The translations under genes and the position numbers were made by a program. The notes beneath the pieces were generated by a model, which was not told the origin of the DNA, did no database searches, and saw only the letters and a program-made list of their open reading frames with translations. This document shows, in pieces, positions 10,428 to 17,211 of a stretch of 17,211 nucleotides of DNA; the first letter of the stretch is position 1, and each line of letters starts with the position of its first letter. The DNA is from DALYLB01 sp046154695. GTDB taxonomy: Bacteria > Acidobacteriota > Blastocatellia > RBC074. The DNA is taken from assembly GCA_046154695.1 (NCBI GenBank), contig JBJXFI010000043.1, positions 1 to 17,211 on the forward strand, given 5' to 3'.

Positions 10428-12217
10428 AACACGAAAACCGTTCGGAGTTCCGCCTTCAGGCGGTTTTCCGTTGGCGAGAGACTGGCCGCCTGAAGGCGGA
10501 ACTCCGAACGTGGGGCTCGTTTCTTTTCATGTTTGCGATTTTTTGCGTCGCTCCCGCGGGCCTCCGCGGCCAGGGGCCGCTCTTTCGGGACGGGAGCGCG
10601 GAGGCGGGGTTGGCGTTCCGCCATGATGCCGGCGCGACGGGGGAATATTTCATGCCCGAGATCATGGGCGCGGGATGCGCGCTCTTCGATTATGATCGGG
10701 ATGGGGATCTCGATCTGTTTCTCGTTCAGGGGATGCCGCTCGATGAGAGGAAGAGGGCGGGCGGCGGCGGAGACGCACTGCCGCGCGATCGGAAGCCGGG
10801 CCATCGGCTGCTGCGCAACGAATGGATTCCGTCCGGCAAACTGCGGCTGACCGATGTCAGCGAACGGGCGGGAGTGAACATTACGAGTTTCGGAATGGGC
10901 GCAGCGGTCGGAGATATCGACAATGACGGGGATCCGGATCTGTTTGTCAGCAATTTCGGCCCCAACCTGCTCTTTCGCAACAACGGCGACGGGACGTTCA
11001 CCGACATCGCGCGGGAAGCGGGCGTCGACGATCCCCGCTGGTCCACCAGCGCGGCCTTTTTCGATTACGACCGGGACGGGGACCTCGACCTCTATGTCGC
11101 CAATTACGTCGATTTCACCGTTCGCGGCAACAAGCCCTGCTACGCACCGACCGGGGAGCGGGATTATTGCACGCCCGCGGCCTATCGCCCGCAGGCGGAT
11201 CGGCTCTATCGGAATGAAGGCGGCGGAAAGTTCAAGGACGTCACCCAGGCCGCGGGCATCGGCGCCGTCGCGGGCCCCGGGTTGGGCGTGACCTGCGCCG
11301 ATTTCAACGGCGACGGCTGGAATGACATCTTTGTGGCGAACGACGGCGCGGCCAATCTGTTGTGGATCAACCAGAGGAACGGAGCGTTCGCGGAGAATGG
11401 CCTGCTGGCCGGCGCGGCATTCGCGATGAATGGGTTGGCGCGCGCCGGAATGGGCGCGGCGGCCGGCGATTTCGACAATGACGGAGACCAGGATCTGCTG
11501 GTCACCAACCTGACCCGGGAAGGCAACACGCTTTTTCGGAATAACGGGCGCGGCGACTTTCACGACGAATCGGACGCTTTCAATATCACGAAGTACAGTT
11601 TTCTTTCCACCGGGTTCGGCGTGGGATGGTTCGATTACGACAATGACGGCTGGCTGGATCTGTTCGCGGCGAACGGCGCGGTGACGATCATCGCCGCGTT
11701 GAAGGGATCGCCCGTTCCCTTTCACCAACCGAACCAGCTCTTCCATAACGAGGGAGAGGGCGCCCGGTTTCGCGAGATCAAGCCGCCGGAAGATCCGACG
11801 CTGCGGCTCTCGGAAGTCAGCCGCGGCGCGGCGTTCGGCGATATCGACAACGACGGGGATATCGATCTGCTGGTGGCGAACAACCGCGGCCCGGCCCGCC
11901 TGTTGTTGAATGAGACCGGATCTCGGCGCCATTGGCTGACGGTCAGGCTGGAGGGCGTGAAGGACAACCGGGACGGCATTGGCGCGCTGGTCGCGCTCAG
12001 GCGCCGCGGACAACGAACGCTCTGGCGGCAGGCGCGCACCGACGGCAGCTATCTGAGCGCCAGCGACAGCCGCGTCTCCTTCGGACTCGATTCATCGACT
12101 ACGATCGAGAGCATTACCGTTCAATGGCCGAGCGGGGAAAACGAGACATGGGATGCGCACAAAGTCGACCGGCAGGTGACGCTGCGCCAGCATTCCGGCA
12201 AGCGCTCGCTCAGATAA
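10424..12217 (+). CDS. FG-GAP/VCBS propeller protein with C-terminal ASPIC/UnbV domain (CRTAC1-like)
   Basis: This exported protein of 597 residues has seven calcium-loop motifs of the DxDxDG type starting at residues 89, 164, 214, 293, 349, 404 and 473 (for example DYDRDGDLDL, DIDNDGDPDL, DFNGDGWNDI). Seven such blades fit an integrin-alpha-like propeller. Residues ~510-590 form an ASPIC/UnbV domain (RHWLTVRLEG; DGIGALV; SITVQWPSGE). The family is named after cartilage acidic protein 1; its bacterial role is unknown, but surface binding or adhesion is the usual proposal. The ATG at 10424 overlaps the TPR stop (ATGA) with GGAG upstream. The first 35 residues are encoded largely by a REP-like inverted repeat; the hydrophobic signal segment begins around residue 31. 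ATG 10529 (residue 36) is the only other in-frame ATG before the signal core, but lacks a well-placed ribosome site. Confidence 0.9.
   Translation: MKHENRSEFRLQAVFRWRETGRLKAELRTWGSFLFMFAIFCVAPAGLRGQGPLFRDGSAEAGLAFRHDAGATGEYFMPEIMGAGCALFDYDRDGDLDLFLVQGMPLDERKRAGGGGDALPRDRKPGHRLLRNEWIPSGKLRLTDVSERAGVNITSFGMGAAVGDIDNDGDPDLFVSNFGPNLLFRNNGDGTFTDIAREAGVDDPRWSTSAAFFDYDRDGDLDLYVANYVDFTVRGNKPCYAPTGERDYCTPAAYRPQADRLYRNEGGGKFKDVTQAAGIGAVAGPGLGVTCADFNGDGWNDIFVANDGAANLLWINQRNGAFAENGLLAGAAFAMNGLARAGMGAAAGDFDNDGDQDLLVTNLTREGNTLFRNNGRGDFHDESDAFNITKYSFLSTGFGVGWFDYDNDGWLDLFAANGAVTIIAALKGSPVPFHQPNQLFHNEGEGARFREIKPPEDPTLRLSEVSRGAAFGDIDNDGDIDLLVANNRGPARLLLNETGSRRHWLTVRLEGVKDNRDGIGALVALRRRGQRTLWRQARTDGSYLSASDSRVSFGLDSSTTIESITVQWPSGENETWDAHKVDRQVTLRQHSGKRSLR
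10439..10510. repeat. Perfect 25-bp inverted repeat made of two REP-like units (BIME-like), within a coding region
   Basis: Bases 10439-10463 are the exact reverse complement of 10486-10510, separated by 22 nt. Each arm contains its own small hairpin (CCGCC-TTCA-GGCGG at 10450-10463 and CCGCC-TGAA-GGCGG at 10486-10499), with a GGAG tetranucleotide on the outer side. This is the architecture of paired REP units. The block starts 15 nt into the ASPIC/UnbV gene and stays open in frame, encoding SEFRLQA and RLKAELR. A third copy lies at 106-125. Confidence 0.85.
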
Positions 12218-12259
12218 CAGAGGCCAGACCGGAGAAGGAACGCAGACCATAAAGAGAAT

Positions 12260-12341
12260 CTCACGCGAAGACGCGAAGACGCGAAAGAGAAGAGAAAACA
12301 AGGATTGCCTCCTCTTTCGCGTCATCGCGCCTTCGCGTGAG
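12260..12341. repeat. Long intergenic hairpin built from an 8-bp unit
   Basis: Bases 12260-12289 pair with 12312-12341 at 28 of 30 positions, around a 22-nt loop. The left arm consists of tandem ACGCGAAG units (12263-12270, 12271-12278, then ACGCGAAA at 12279-12286). It sits 43 nt after the ASPIC gene stop and 75 nt before the next start. There is no T tract immediately after the stem, so it is not a typical intrinsic terminator, although as RNA it could end or protect the upstream transcript. The remaining spacer (12342-12416) contains a T7 run at 12396-12402 and no strong promoter. Confidence 0.75.
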
Positions 12342-12416
12342 CCCCTGCTCCGGGATATTCGCCACCATTGTCCCTTTGGAGCCTGGCAGTTACGCTTTTT
12401 TTAATCGGAGGAACAC

Positions 12417-15400
12417 ATGAGATTTGCAAAGGAGCTAATACTTGTCGCGCTGGTCCTGATCAGCGCGGGCTCGATTGCGCGCGGGCAGGCCGTCAAGGGG
12501 TCGCTGCTCGGCACGATCAGCGATTCGAACGGAGCGGCGGCGGCGGGCGCGACGGTGACCGCCACCGAGATCCGGACCAACATCGTCACGACGACGATCA
12601 CGAACCAGGACGGCAACTACGTCTTTTCGAACATCAAGAACGGGGTCTATCGCGTCGAGGCGTCGCAGAAGGGCTTCAAGAAGGTTGTTCGCGAGAACGT
12701 CCTGGTGGACGTCAACACGACGATCCGCGTCGATCTGTCGATGCAGGTCGGGGAGGTCACCGAGACGGTGACGATCGAGGCGAGCTCAGCCCCGCTGCTG
12801 CAGACCGACCGCGCCGACACGGGGCGCCTGATCGAGACGAAACAGGTGGCGGAGCTGCCGCTGGGGTTCAATCGAAATTTCCAGGGGCTGCTCGTGACGG
12901 TGCCGGGGGCAACGCGGCCGTCGCGCCCGCACTCGGAATTCTTCAACCCCCAGGACAGCCTCGAATCGAAGGTCAACGGGCAGTCGCGCCTCTCGAACAA
13001 CTTCATGATCGAGGGCGTGGACAACAACCATAAGACCGGCCTGCTGACGGTGCTGATCCCGGCGGCGGACGCGATCGAGACGGTGAGCGTCACGACCAGC
13101 AACTTCGACGCGGAGCTTGGCCGCGCGGGCGGCGCGGTCAGTTCCGTGACGCTCAAATCGGGCACCAACGATATTCACGGCAGCGTGTGGTACTTCGGCA
13201 ACAACGACAACACCCGCGCGCGGGACTATTTCACCGGCAATCGCGCCCCGACGCGCTATCGCCAGGTCGGATTCGCCGTGGGCGGGCCGATCATCAAGAA
13301 CAAACTCTTCTATTTCGGCGACTATCAGTACACGAACGACAAGCTGGGCAAGGTGACGCGGTCGGTGATCCCAATCCCGCAATGGCGCACCGGCGATTTC
13401 AGCAACGTCACGACCAGAGTCTATGATCCAATGACGGGCGGAGCCGACGGCACAGGCCGCACGCAGTTCGCCAACAACATCATCCCCGCGAACCGCATCA
13501 GCCCGATCACGCAGAAGCTGCTGGCGTTTCTGCCCGCGCCGAACATCGCGACCGCGGCGCTCGGCCAGCCCAACTTCGTGGTCAACACGGTACGCGCGCG
13601 CACGACCCATCAGTTCGACACAAAGGTCAACTATAACCTGACGGAGAAGGATGCCTTCGCCGGTCGCTTCAGCTATCAGCAGCCCAAACTCTTCGATCCG
13701 GGCTCGTATGGGATTTACGGCGGCCCCGCCAATGGCGGCTTCGCCGGCGGCGGAACGCAGGACGTGATCAGCTCGGCGGTCAACTATACGCACACCTTCA
13801 GTCCGACCTTGATTCTCGAGGGGCGCGTCGGCGTGAGCTGGTATCAAAATCTGGCCGAGACGCAGGCCGCGGGCCTGAAGACCTCGGAAGAGATTGGCAT
13901 CAAGGTCGTCAACGTCGATGCCTCGTCGGCCGGGTTGACGCAGATCAACATCGCGGGCTTCAGCGGGCCGGTGCTCGGGTTCTCGGCCAGCCTGCCGTGG
14001 GATCGCGGCGAGACGACGTCGAACTTTTTGGGCACGCTGACCAAATTGTGGGGCAACCATAATTTCAAGTTCGGCGGCGAGTTCCGCAAGAACCGGGACT
14101 TCCTGCTGCAGGTGCAGGACAACGGCGGCACGCGCGGGCGGTACAATTTCGGCGGCGCGCAGACGGCCATCCCCGGCGACGCGGCGGCGCTCAACGGCCT
14201 GGCCAACGCGTTCGCCTCGTTCCTGCTCGATGCCCCCAACAGCATCGGGCGCGACCTGACGGTCATCGACGAACCGGGCACGCGCCATCGCGCGTTCTTC
14301 ACCTTCTTCAATGACAAATGGCAGGTTACCAAGCGACTGACCCTCGATCTGGGCCTGCGCCATGAATTCTACCGCCCGCACAGGGGCATCCTCGAGCGCG
14401 GCGGCCTGTCGAACTACAACATCAACAACAACACGCTGGAAGTCACGGGCTTCGGCAATGTCCCGGCGAACGTCGGCGTGAAGAGCTATTACAAGAACTT
14501 CGCGCCTCGCCTCGGAGCGGCCTTCCGCATGAACGACAAGACCGTGATTCGCGGCGGCTTCGGGACGAGCATCATTCCGTTCCCGGACAACCGGTACGCC
14601 TTCAACTTCCCGGTCAAGCAGAACAACCAGTTCAATCCGGCGAACCAGTTCGCGGCGGCCGGATCGATGGCGGCCGGGCTGCCCGCGCCGCAGACCTTCA
14701 GCGTGCCGAATGACGGCATCATCCAGGCGACGACGACGACCCTGCTCAATCAGGGCTTCTTTTTCGTGCCGCCGAATCTGCGCGAGGCGCGGCTGCATTC
14801 GTACAACGTCGCCTTCCAGCGGGAGATCGGGTGGGGCTTCACGGGCGAAGTGGCCTATGTGGGCAACGTCGCTCACGGCGTGATCGCCGATTTCAACCTG
14901 AACGCCGGAATGACGCCGGGACAGGACAACGCCGGACGACCCTTCTTCCAGAAGTTCGGGAAGACGGCCTCGGTTCAGACCTGGTTTCCGACCGACACGA
15001 GCTACAACTCACTGCAGGTCAAGGTCGATCGCCGCTTCAAGAACGGCCTGTTGATGACCAACAGCTACACGCGCGGCCGCGCGATCACCTTCTCGGACGA
15101 CAACGGCGGCGTGGGCACGCCTGCGAATCCGGAGCTGAGCAAGGGGCCGGCGGGATTCGACCGGCGGCATATCTTCAACAATACCTTCGTGTGGGACATC
15201 CCGTTCGCGAACAAGAGCACGAAGCTCATCCGGGCCGTCTTCGGCGGCTGGCAGATCTCGGGCATCTTCAGCGCGCAGTCGGGAACCCCGATCAATTTCA
15301 CTGCCAACTCCGCGAACCTTCGCGCGCCGGGCAACACCCAGCGCCCGAACATCGGCGCCGAGCCGGCGGCCTTCGGCAACATCGGACCGGGCAAGCTCTT

Positions 15401-15689
15401 CTTCGACACCTCGGTCTTTTCCGCGCCGGCGGCCAACACCTTCGGCAACATGAAGCGCAACGACTCGATTCGCGGCCCGGGATACACCAATATCGACGGC
15501 ACGATGATCAAGCGGTTCCGCTTCACCGAGCGCATCGGCGCCGAAGTGCGGATCGATGCCCTGAATGTGACCAACAGCCCGAACTTCAACAACCCCGACG
15601 GGGCTTTCGGGAGCCCGACGTTCGGACAGATCAACAGCACGGTCGGCGGCGAGCGGCTCGTTCGCTTCGGCGCCCGTGTGACGTTCTAA
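12417..15689 (+). CDS. Oar-type TonB-dependent receptor with carboxypeptidase-regulatory-like domain (second copy)
   Basis: This outer-membrane receptor has 1090 residues. The ATG is well supported by GGAGGA (12407-12412), 4 nt upstream. A signal peptide ends near residue 23 (ARG-Q). Residues ~26-108 form the CarboxypepD_reg sandwich (GSLLGTISDSNGAAAAGATV; QDGNYVFSNI), followed by GEVTETVTIEASSAPLLQTDRAD and a plug (IETVSVTTSNFDAELGRAGG; SVTLKSGTND; GGPIIKNKLFYFGDY). The barrel ends in phenylalanine (RFGARVTF). Compared with the receptor at 3271, plug motifs and the LLQTDRA stretch are nearly the same, but surface-loop regions differ strongly and the double cysteine pairs are absent, suggesting a different ligand. 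No STN domain is seen. It is followed by a 147-nt spacer containing an imperfect hairpin and then the Gfo/Idh/MocA gene. Confidence 0.93.
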   Translation: MRFAKELILVALVLISAGSIARGQAVKGSLLGTISDSNGAAAAGATVTATEIRTNIVTTTITNQDGNYVFSNIKNGVYRVEASQKGFKKVVRENVLVDVNTTIRVDLSMQVGEVTETVTIEASSAPLLQTDRADTGRLIETKQVAELPLGFNRNFQGLLVTVPGATRPSRPHSEFFNPQDSLESKVNGQSRLSNNFMIEGVDNNHKTGLLTVLIPAADAIETVSVTTSNFDAELGRAGGAVSSVTLKSGTNDIHGSVWYFGNNDNTRARDYFTGNRAPTRYRQVGFAVGGPIIKNKLFYFGDYQYTNDKLGKVTRSVIPIPQWRTGDFSNVTTRVYDPMTGGADGTGRTQFANNIIPANRISPITQKLLAFLPAPNIATAALGQPNFVVNTVRARTTHQFDTKVNYNLTEKDAFAGRFSYQQPKLFDPGSYGIYGGPANGGFAGGGTQDVISSAVNYTHTFSPTLILEGRVGVSWYQNLAETQAAGLKTSEEIGIKVVNVDASSAGLTQINIAGFSGPVLGFSASLPWDRGETTSNFLGTLTKLWGNHNFKFGGEFRKNRDFLLQVQDNGGTRGRYNFGGAQTAIPGDAAALNGLANAFASFLLDAPNSIGRDLTVIDEPGTRHRAFFTFFNDKWQVTKRLTLDLGLRHEFYRPHRGILERGGLSNYNINNNTLEVTGFGNVPANVGVKSYYKNFAPRLGAAFRMNDKTVIRGGFGTSIIPFPDNRYAFNFPVKQNNQFNPANQFAAAGSMAAGLPAPQTFSVPNDGIIQATTTTLLNQGFFFVPPNLREARLHSYNVAFQREIGWGFTGEVAYVGNVAHGVIADFNLNAGMTPGQDNAGRPFFQKFGKTASVQTWFPTDTSYNSLQVKVDRRFKNGLLMTNSYTRGRAITFSDDNGGVGTPANPELSKGPAGFDRRHIFNNTFVWDIPFANKSTKLIRAVFGGWQISGIFSAQSGTPINFTANSANLRAPGNTQRPNIGAEPAAFGNIGPGKLFFDTSVFSAPAANTFGNMKRNDSIRGPGYTNIDGTMIKRFRFTERIGAEVRIDALNVTNSPNFNNPDGAFGSPTFGQINSTVGGERLVRFGARVTF

Positions 15690-15718
15690 ACCGAATTGCA
15701 TCTGATCGGAGGAAACCA

Positions 15719-15808
15719 GCCACGGAGAGCACGGGGGGCATGGGGGAAATCGAAGAAACGATCGCGGTCTCTTTTTTTTCCACCCCGTCTTTCCCGTGCC
15801 CCCGTGGC
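15719..15808. repeat. Imperfect intergenic hairpin with repeated CACGGGG-type units
   Basis: GCCACGG (15719-15725) pairs with CCGTGGC (15802-15808), and GCACGGG (15729-15735) pairs with CCCGTGC (15793-15799), with small internal asymmetry. The left arm is made of loosely repeated 9-10-nt units (GCCACGGAGA, GCACGGGGG, GCATGGGGG). A T8 run lies at 15772-15779, inside the large loop rather than after the stem. The arrangement resembles the hairpin at 12260-12341 but the sequence differs. It ends 28 nt before the next start codon. Confidence 0.55.
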
Positions 15809-15836
15809 CGGCCTTCTAATCTCAAAGGGAGAGAAC

Positions 15837-17078
15837 ATGAAGACAACGGAACGCAGGAATTTCATCAAGCAGGCCGCGGCGGGAGCGGTATTCACGGCGG
15901 CTTCGTACGACAAGGTGTCGGGCGCGAATGATCGCGTGCGCCTGGGCATCATCGGCCCCGGCGGGCGCGGGCAGGAACTGATGCGCGCATTTCAGGAAGC
16001 GCCCAATGCGGAGTGGGTCGCGGCCGCCGATGTTTACACGCGCCGCCACGACGAGGCCGCGAAGATCGCCCCCGGCATCAAGCCCTTCAACGATCATCGC
16101 AGGATGCTCGAGATGAAGGAGCTCGATGCGGTGATCGTCGCGACGCCGCTGCACTGCCACGCGCGCCACTTCCTCGACACGCTGGCGGCCGGCAAGGATC
16201 TCTATTGCGAGAAGACGATGACCTGGTCGATCGATGAGGCGGAGACCTGCCTCGCCGCCGCGAAGAAGGCCGCCAACCGCGTCATCGGCGTCGGGCAGCA
16301 GCATCAGAGCGCGGGCTATTTCAAGGACGGGCACAAATGGATCAAGGATGGACTGGTCGGCAAGGTGACCTCCGTCGAGGCCTGGATGAGCCGCAACACA
16401 CCGATCGGCAAGGGGCAGTGGGTCCGCCCGATCCCGGCCGACTGCAATGCCCAGAATGTCGACTGGAAAGCCTTTCTGAACGGGCGTCCGGCTCGCGCTT
16501 TCGACGCGCATAAGTTCATCAACTGGCGGCTCTATTGGGAGTTTTCCGGCGGGAACATCACCGAGAACATGGTCCATCAGATCGGCTGGATCATCGGCGC
16601 GCTCGACCTGCCCCTGCCGACGGCGGCCTATATGTCCGGCGGCGTCTTCTCCGAAAAGGATGGGCGCGAAGTCCCCGATACGATCTCGGTGGTCCTCGAC
16701 TATCCGAACGACATGGTCGTCTCCTGGCAGTCCACCTTCAGCAGCAGCCGCTTCGGCCTCGGGATTCGCGTCCTCGGCGCAAAGGGCACTGTCGAATGGC
16801 TCGCCGGCACGACCGATATGGTCTCGGGAAAATCGGTCAGCGGATGGCACTACTCTCCCGAAAAGATGAACAACCCCGCCGGCGAAGCCCTCCGCGGCGA
16901 ATCCAAGGGCGATCACCACTACGCCAATTTCGTCGATTGCGTCCGCTCCCGCAAGGAACCGAACGCCTCCGCCGATCTCGGCTATCGATCCGCCATCGCC
17001 GCCCACATGGCCAATCTCTCCTATCGCCGCAAACAGCGCGTGACCCTCGAATCGGCCCGCCAGATGGCGACGAGGTAA
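15837..17078 (+). CDS. Tat-exported Gfo/Idh/MocA family oxidoreductase
   Basis: This NAD(P)-dependent sugar-type oxidoreductase has 413 residues. The start at 15837 is supported by AGGGAG (15826-15831), 5 nt upstream; a longer frame from 15696 would translate the intergenic hairpin and is rejected. A twin-arginine signal (ERRNFIKQAAAG) opens the protein, so it is probably exported folded with its nucleotide bound, as known for glucose-fructose oxidoreductase. The Rossmann fold has GIIGPGGRG at 37-45. The family's usual EKP motif appears as EKT (125-127, CEKTMTW). The C-terminal half has the conserved WEFSGGN (from 234) and H247 (MVHQIGW), the latter in the region of the catalytic histidine. 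It lies 147 nt after the second receptor and may be co-transcribed with it. Substrate and direction of reaction cannot be read from sequence. Confidence 0.92.
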   Translation: MKTTERRNFIKQAAAGAVFTAASYDKVSGANDRVRLGIIGPGGRGQELMRAFQEAPNAEWVAAADVYTRRHDEAAKIAPGIKPFNDHRRMLEMKELDAVIVATPLHCHARHFLDTLAAGKDLYCEKTMTWSIDEAETCLAAAKKAANRVIGVGQQHQSAGYFKDGHKWIKDGLVGKVTSVEAWMSRNTPIGKGQWVRPIPADCNAQNVDWKAFLNGRPARAFDAHKFINWRLYWEFSGGNITENMVHQIGWIIGALDLPLPTAAYMSGGVFSEKDGREVPDTISVVLDYPNDMVVSWQSTFSSSRFGLGIRVLGAKGTVEWLAGTTDMVSGKSVSGWHYSPEKMNNPAGEALRGESKGDHHYANFVDCVRSRKEPNASADLGYRSAIAAHMANLSYRRKQRVTLESARQMATR

Positions 17079-17080
17079 TC

Positions 17081-17211
<131 letters not shown>

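Noticed and set aside
10328..12013. A 561-codon minus-strand open frame opposite the ASPIC/UnbV gene
   Set aside because: Its composition is dictated by the DxDxDG repeats on the real strand; no domain or start signal.
12368..12396. Possible promoter TTGTCC-17 nt-TACGCT before the second receptor
   Set aside because: Only four and three of six matches to consensus; too weak to list as a feature.
12786..14876. A 696-codon minus-strand open frame opposite the second receptor
   Set aside because: Same charged, low-information composition as the other mirror frames; no recognisable domain.
15696..15836. N-terminal extension of the Gfo/Idh/MocA gene
   Set aside because: It would translate the intergenic hairpin and place residues ahead of a textbook Tat signal; the ATG at 15837 has a good ribosome site.

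Overview
This is a GC-rich, densely coding bacterial window that most resembles an Acidobacteriota genome (Bryobacterales/Solibacter type). The evidence is two very large Oar-type TonB-dependent receptors with N-terminal carboxypeptidase-regulatory-like domains, a TPR gene overlapping an FG-GAP/ASPIC-UnbV gene, a PQQ propeller enzyme with a c-type haem domain, and a Tat-exported Gfo/Idh/MocA oxidoreductase. This combination is typical of that phylum. The assignment rests on gene content only; no rRNA or marker gene is present.

Layout from the left: (1) an intergenic stretch with small palindromes and one REP-like element (1-150); (2) a CPA2-type cation:proton antiporter (+, 151-1512); (3) a convergent MFS transporter of the hexuronate/ACS type (-, 2818-1538); (4) a divergent intergenic region with two back-to-back sigma70-like promoters overlapping a GntR-type palindrome, followed by a long leader (2819-3270); (5) the first Oar-type receptor (+, 3271-6726), closed by a strong intrinsic terminator; (6) a compact three-gene unit, all +: PQQ/cytochrome c dehydrogenase, TPR protein and seven-motif FG-GAP/ASPIC protein (6813-12217), the last two joined by an ATGA overlap; (7) a spacer with a long hairpin; (8) the second Oar-type receptor (+, 12417-15689); (9) a spacer with another imperfect hairpin; (10) the Tat-signal Gfo/Idh/MocA oxidoreductase (+, 15837-17078); (11) a 7-bp tandem repeat that runs off the right edge.

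Nearly every protein is predicted to be in the inner membrane, exported, or in the outer membrane. A reasonable inference is an envelope system for capturing and oxidising carbohydrate-like compounds: outer-membrane receptors take up a substrate, a periplasmic quinoprotein with its own haem oxidises it, a Tat-exported oxidoreductase acts on sugar-type substrates, and the MFS carrier moves an organic acid such as a hexuronate across the inner membrane. No substrate is demonstrated by the sequence.

The most interesting non-coding signals are a perfect 25-bp inverted repeat built from two REP-like units, lying inside the 5' end of the ASPIC gene and translated into its N-terminus, and the divergent promoter/operator block.
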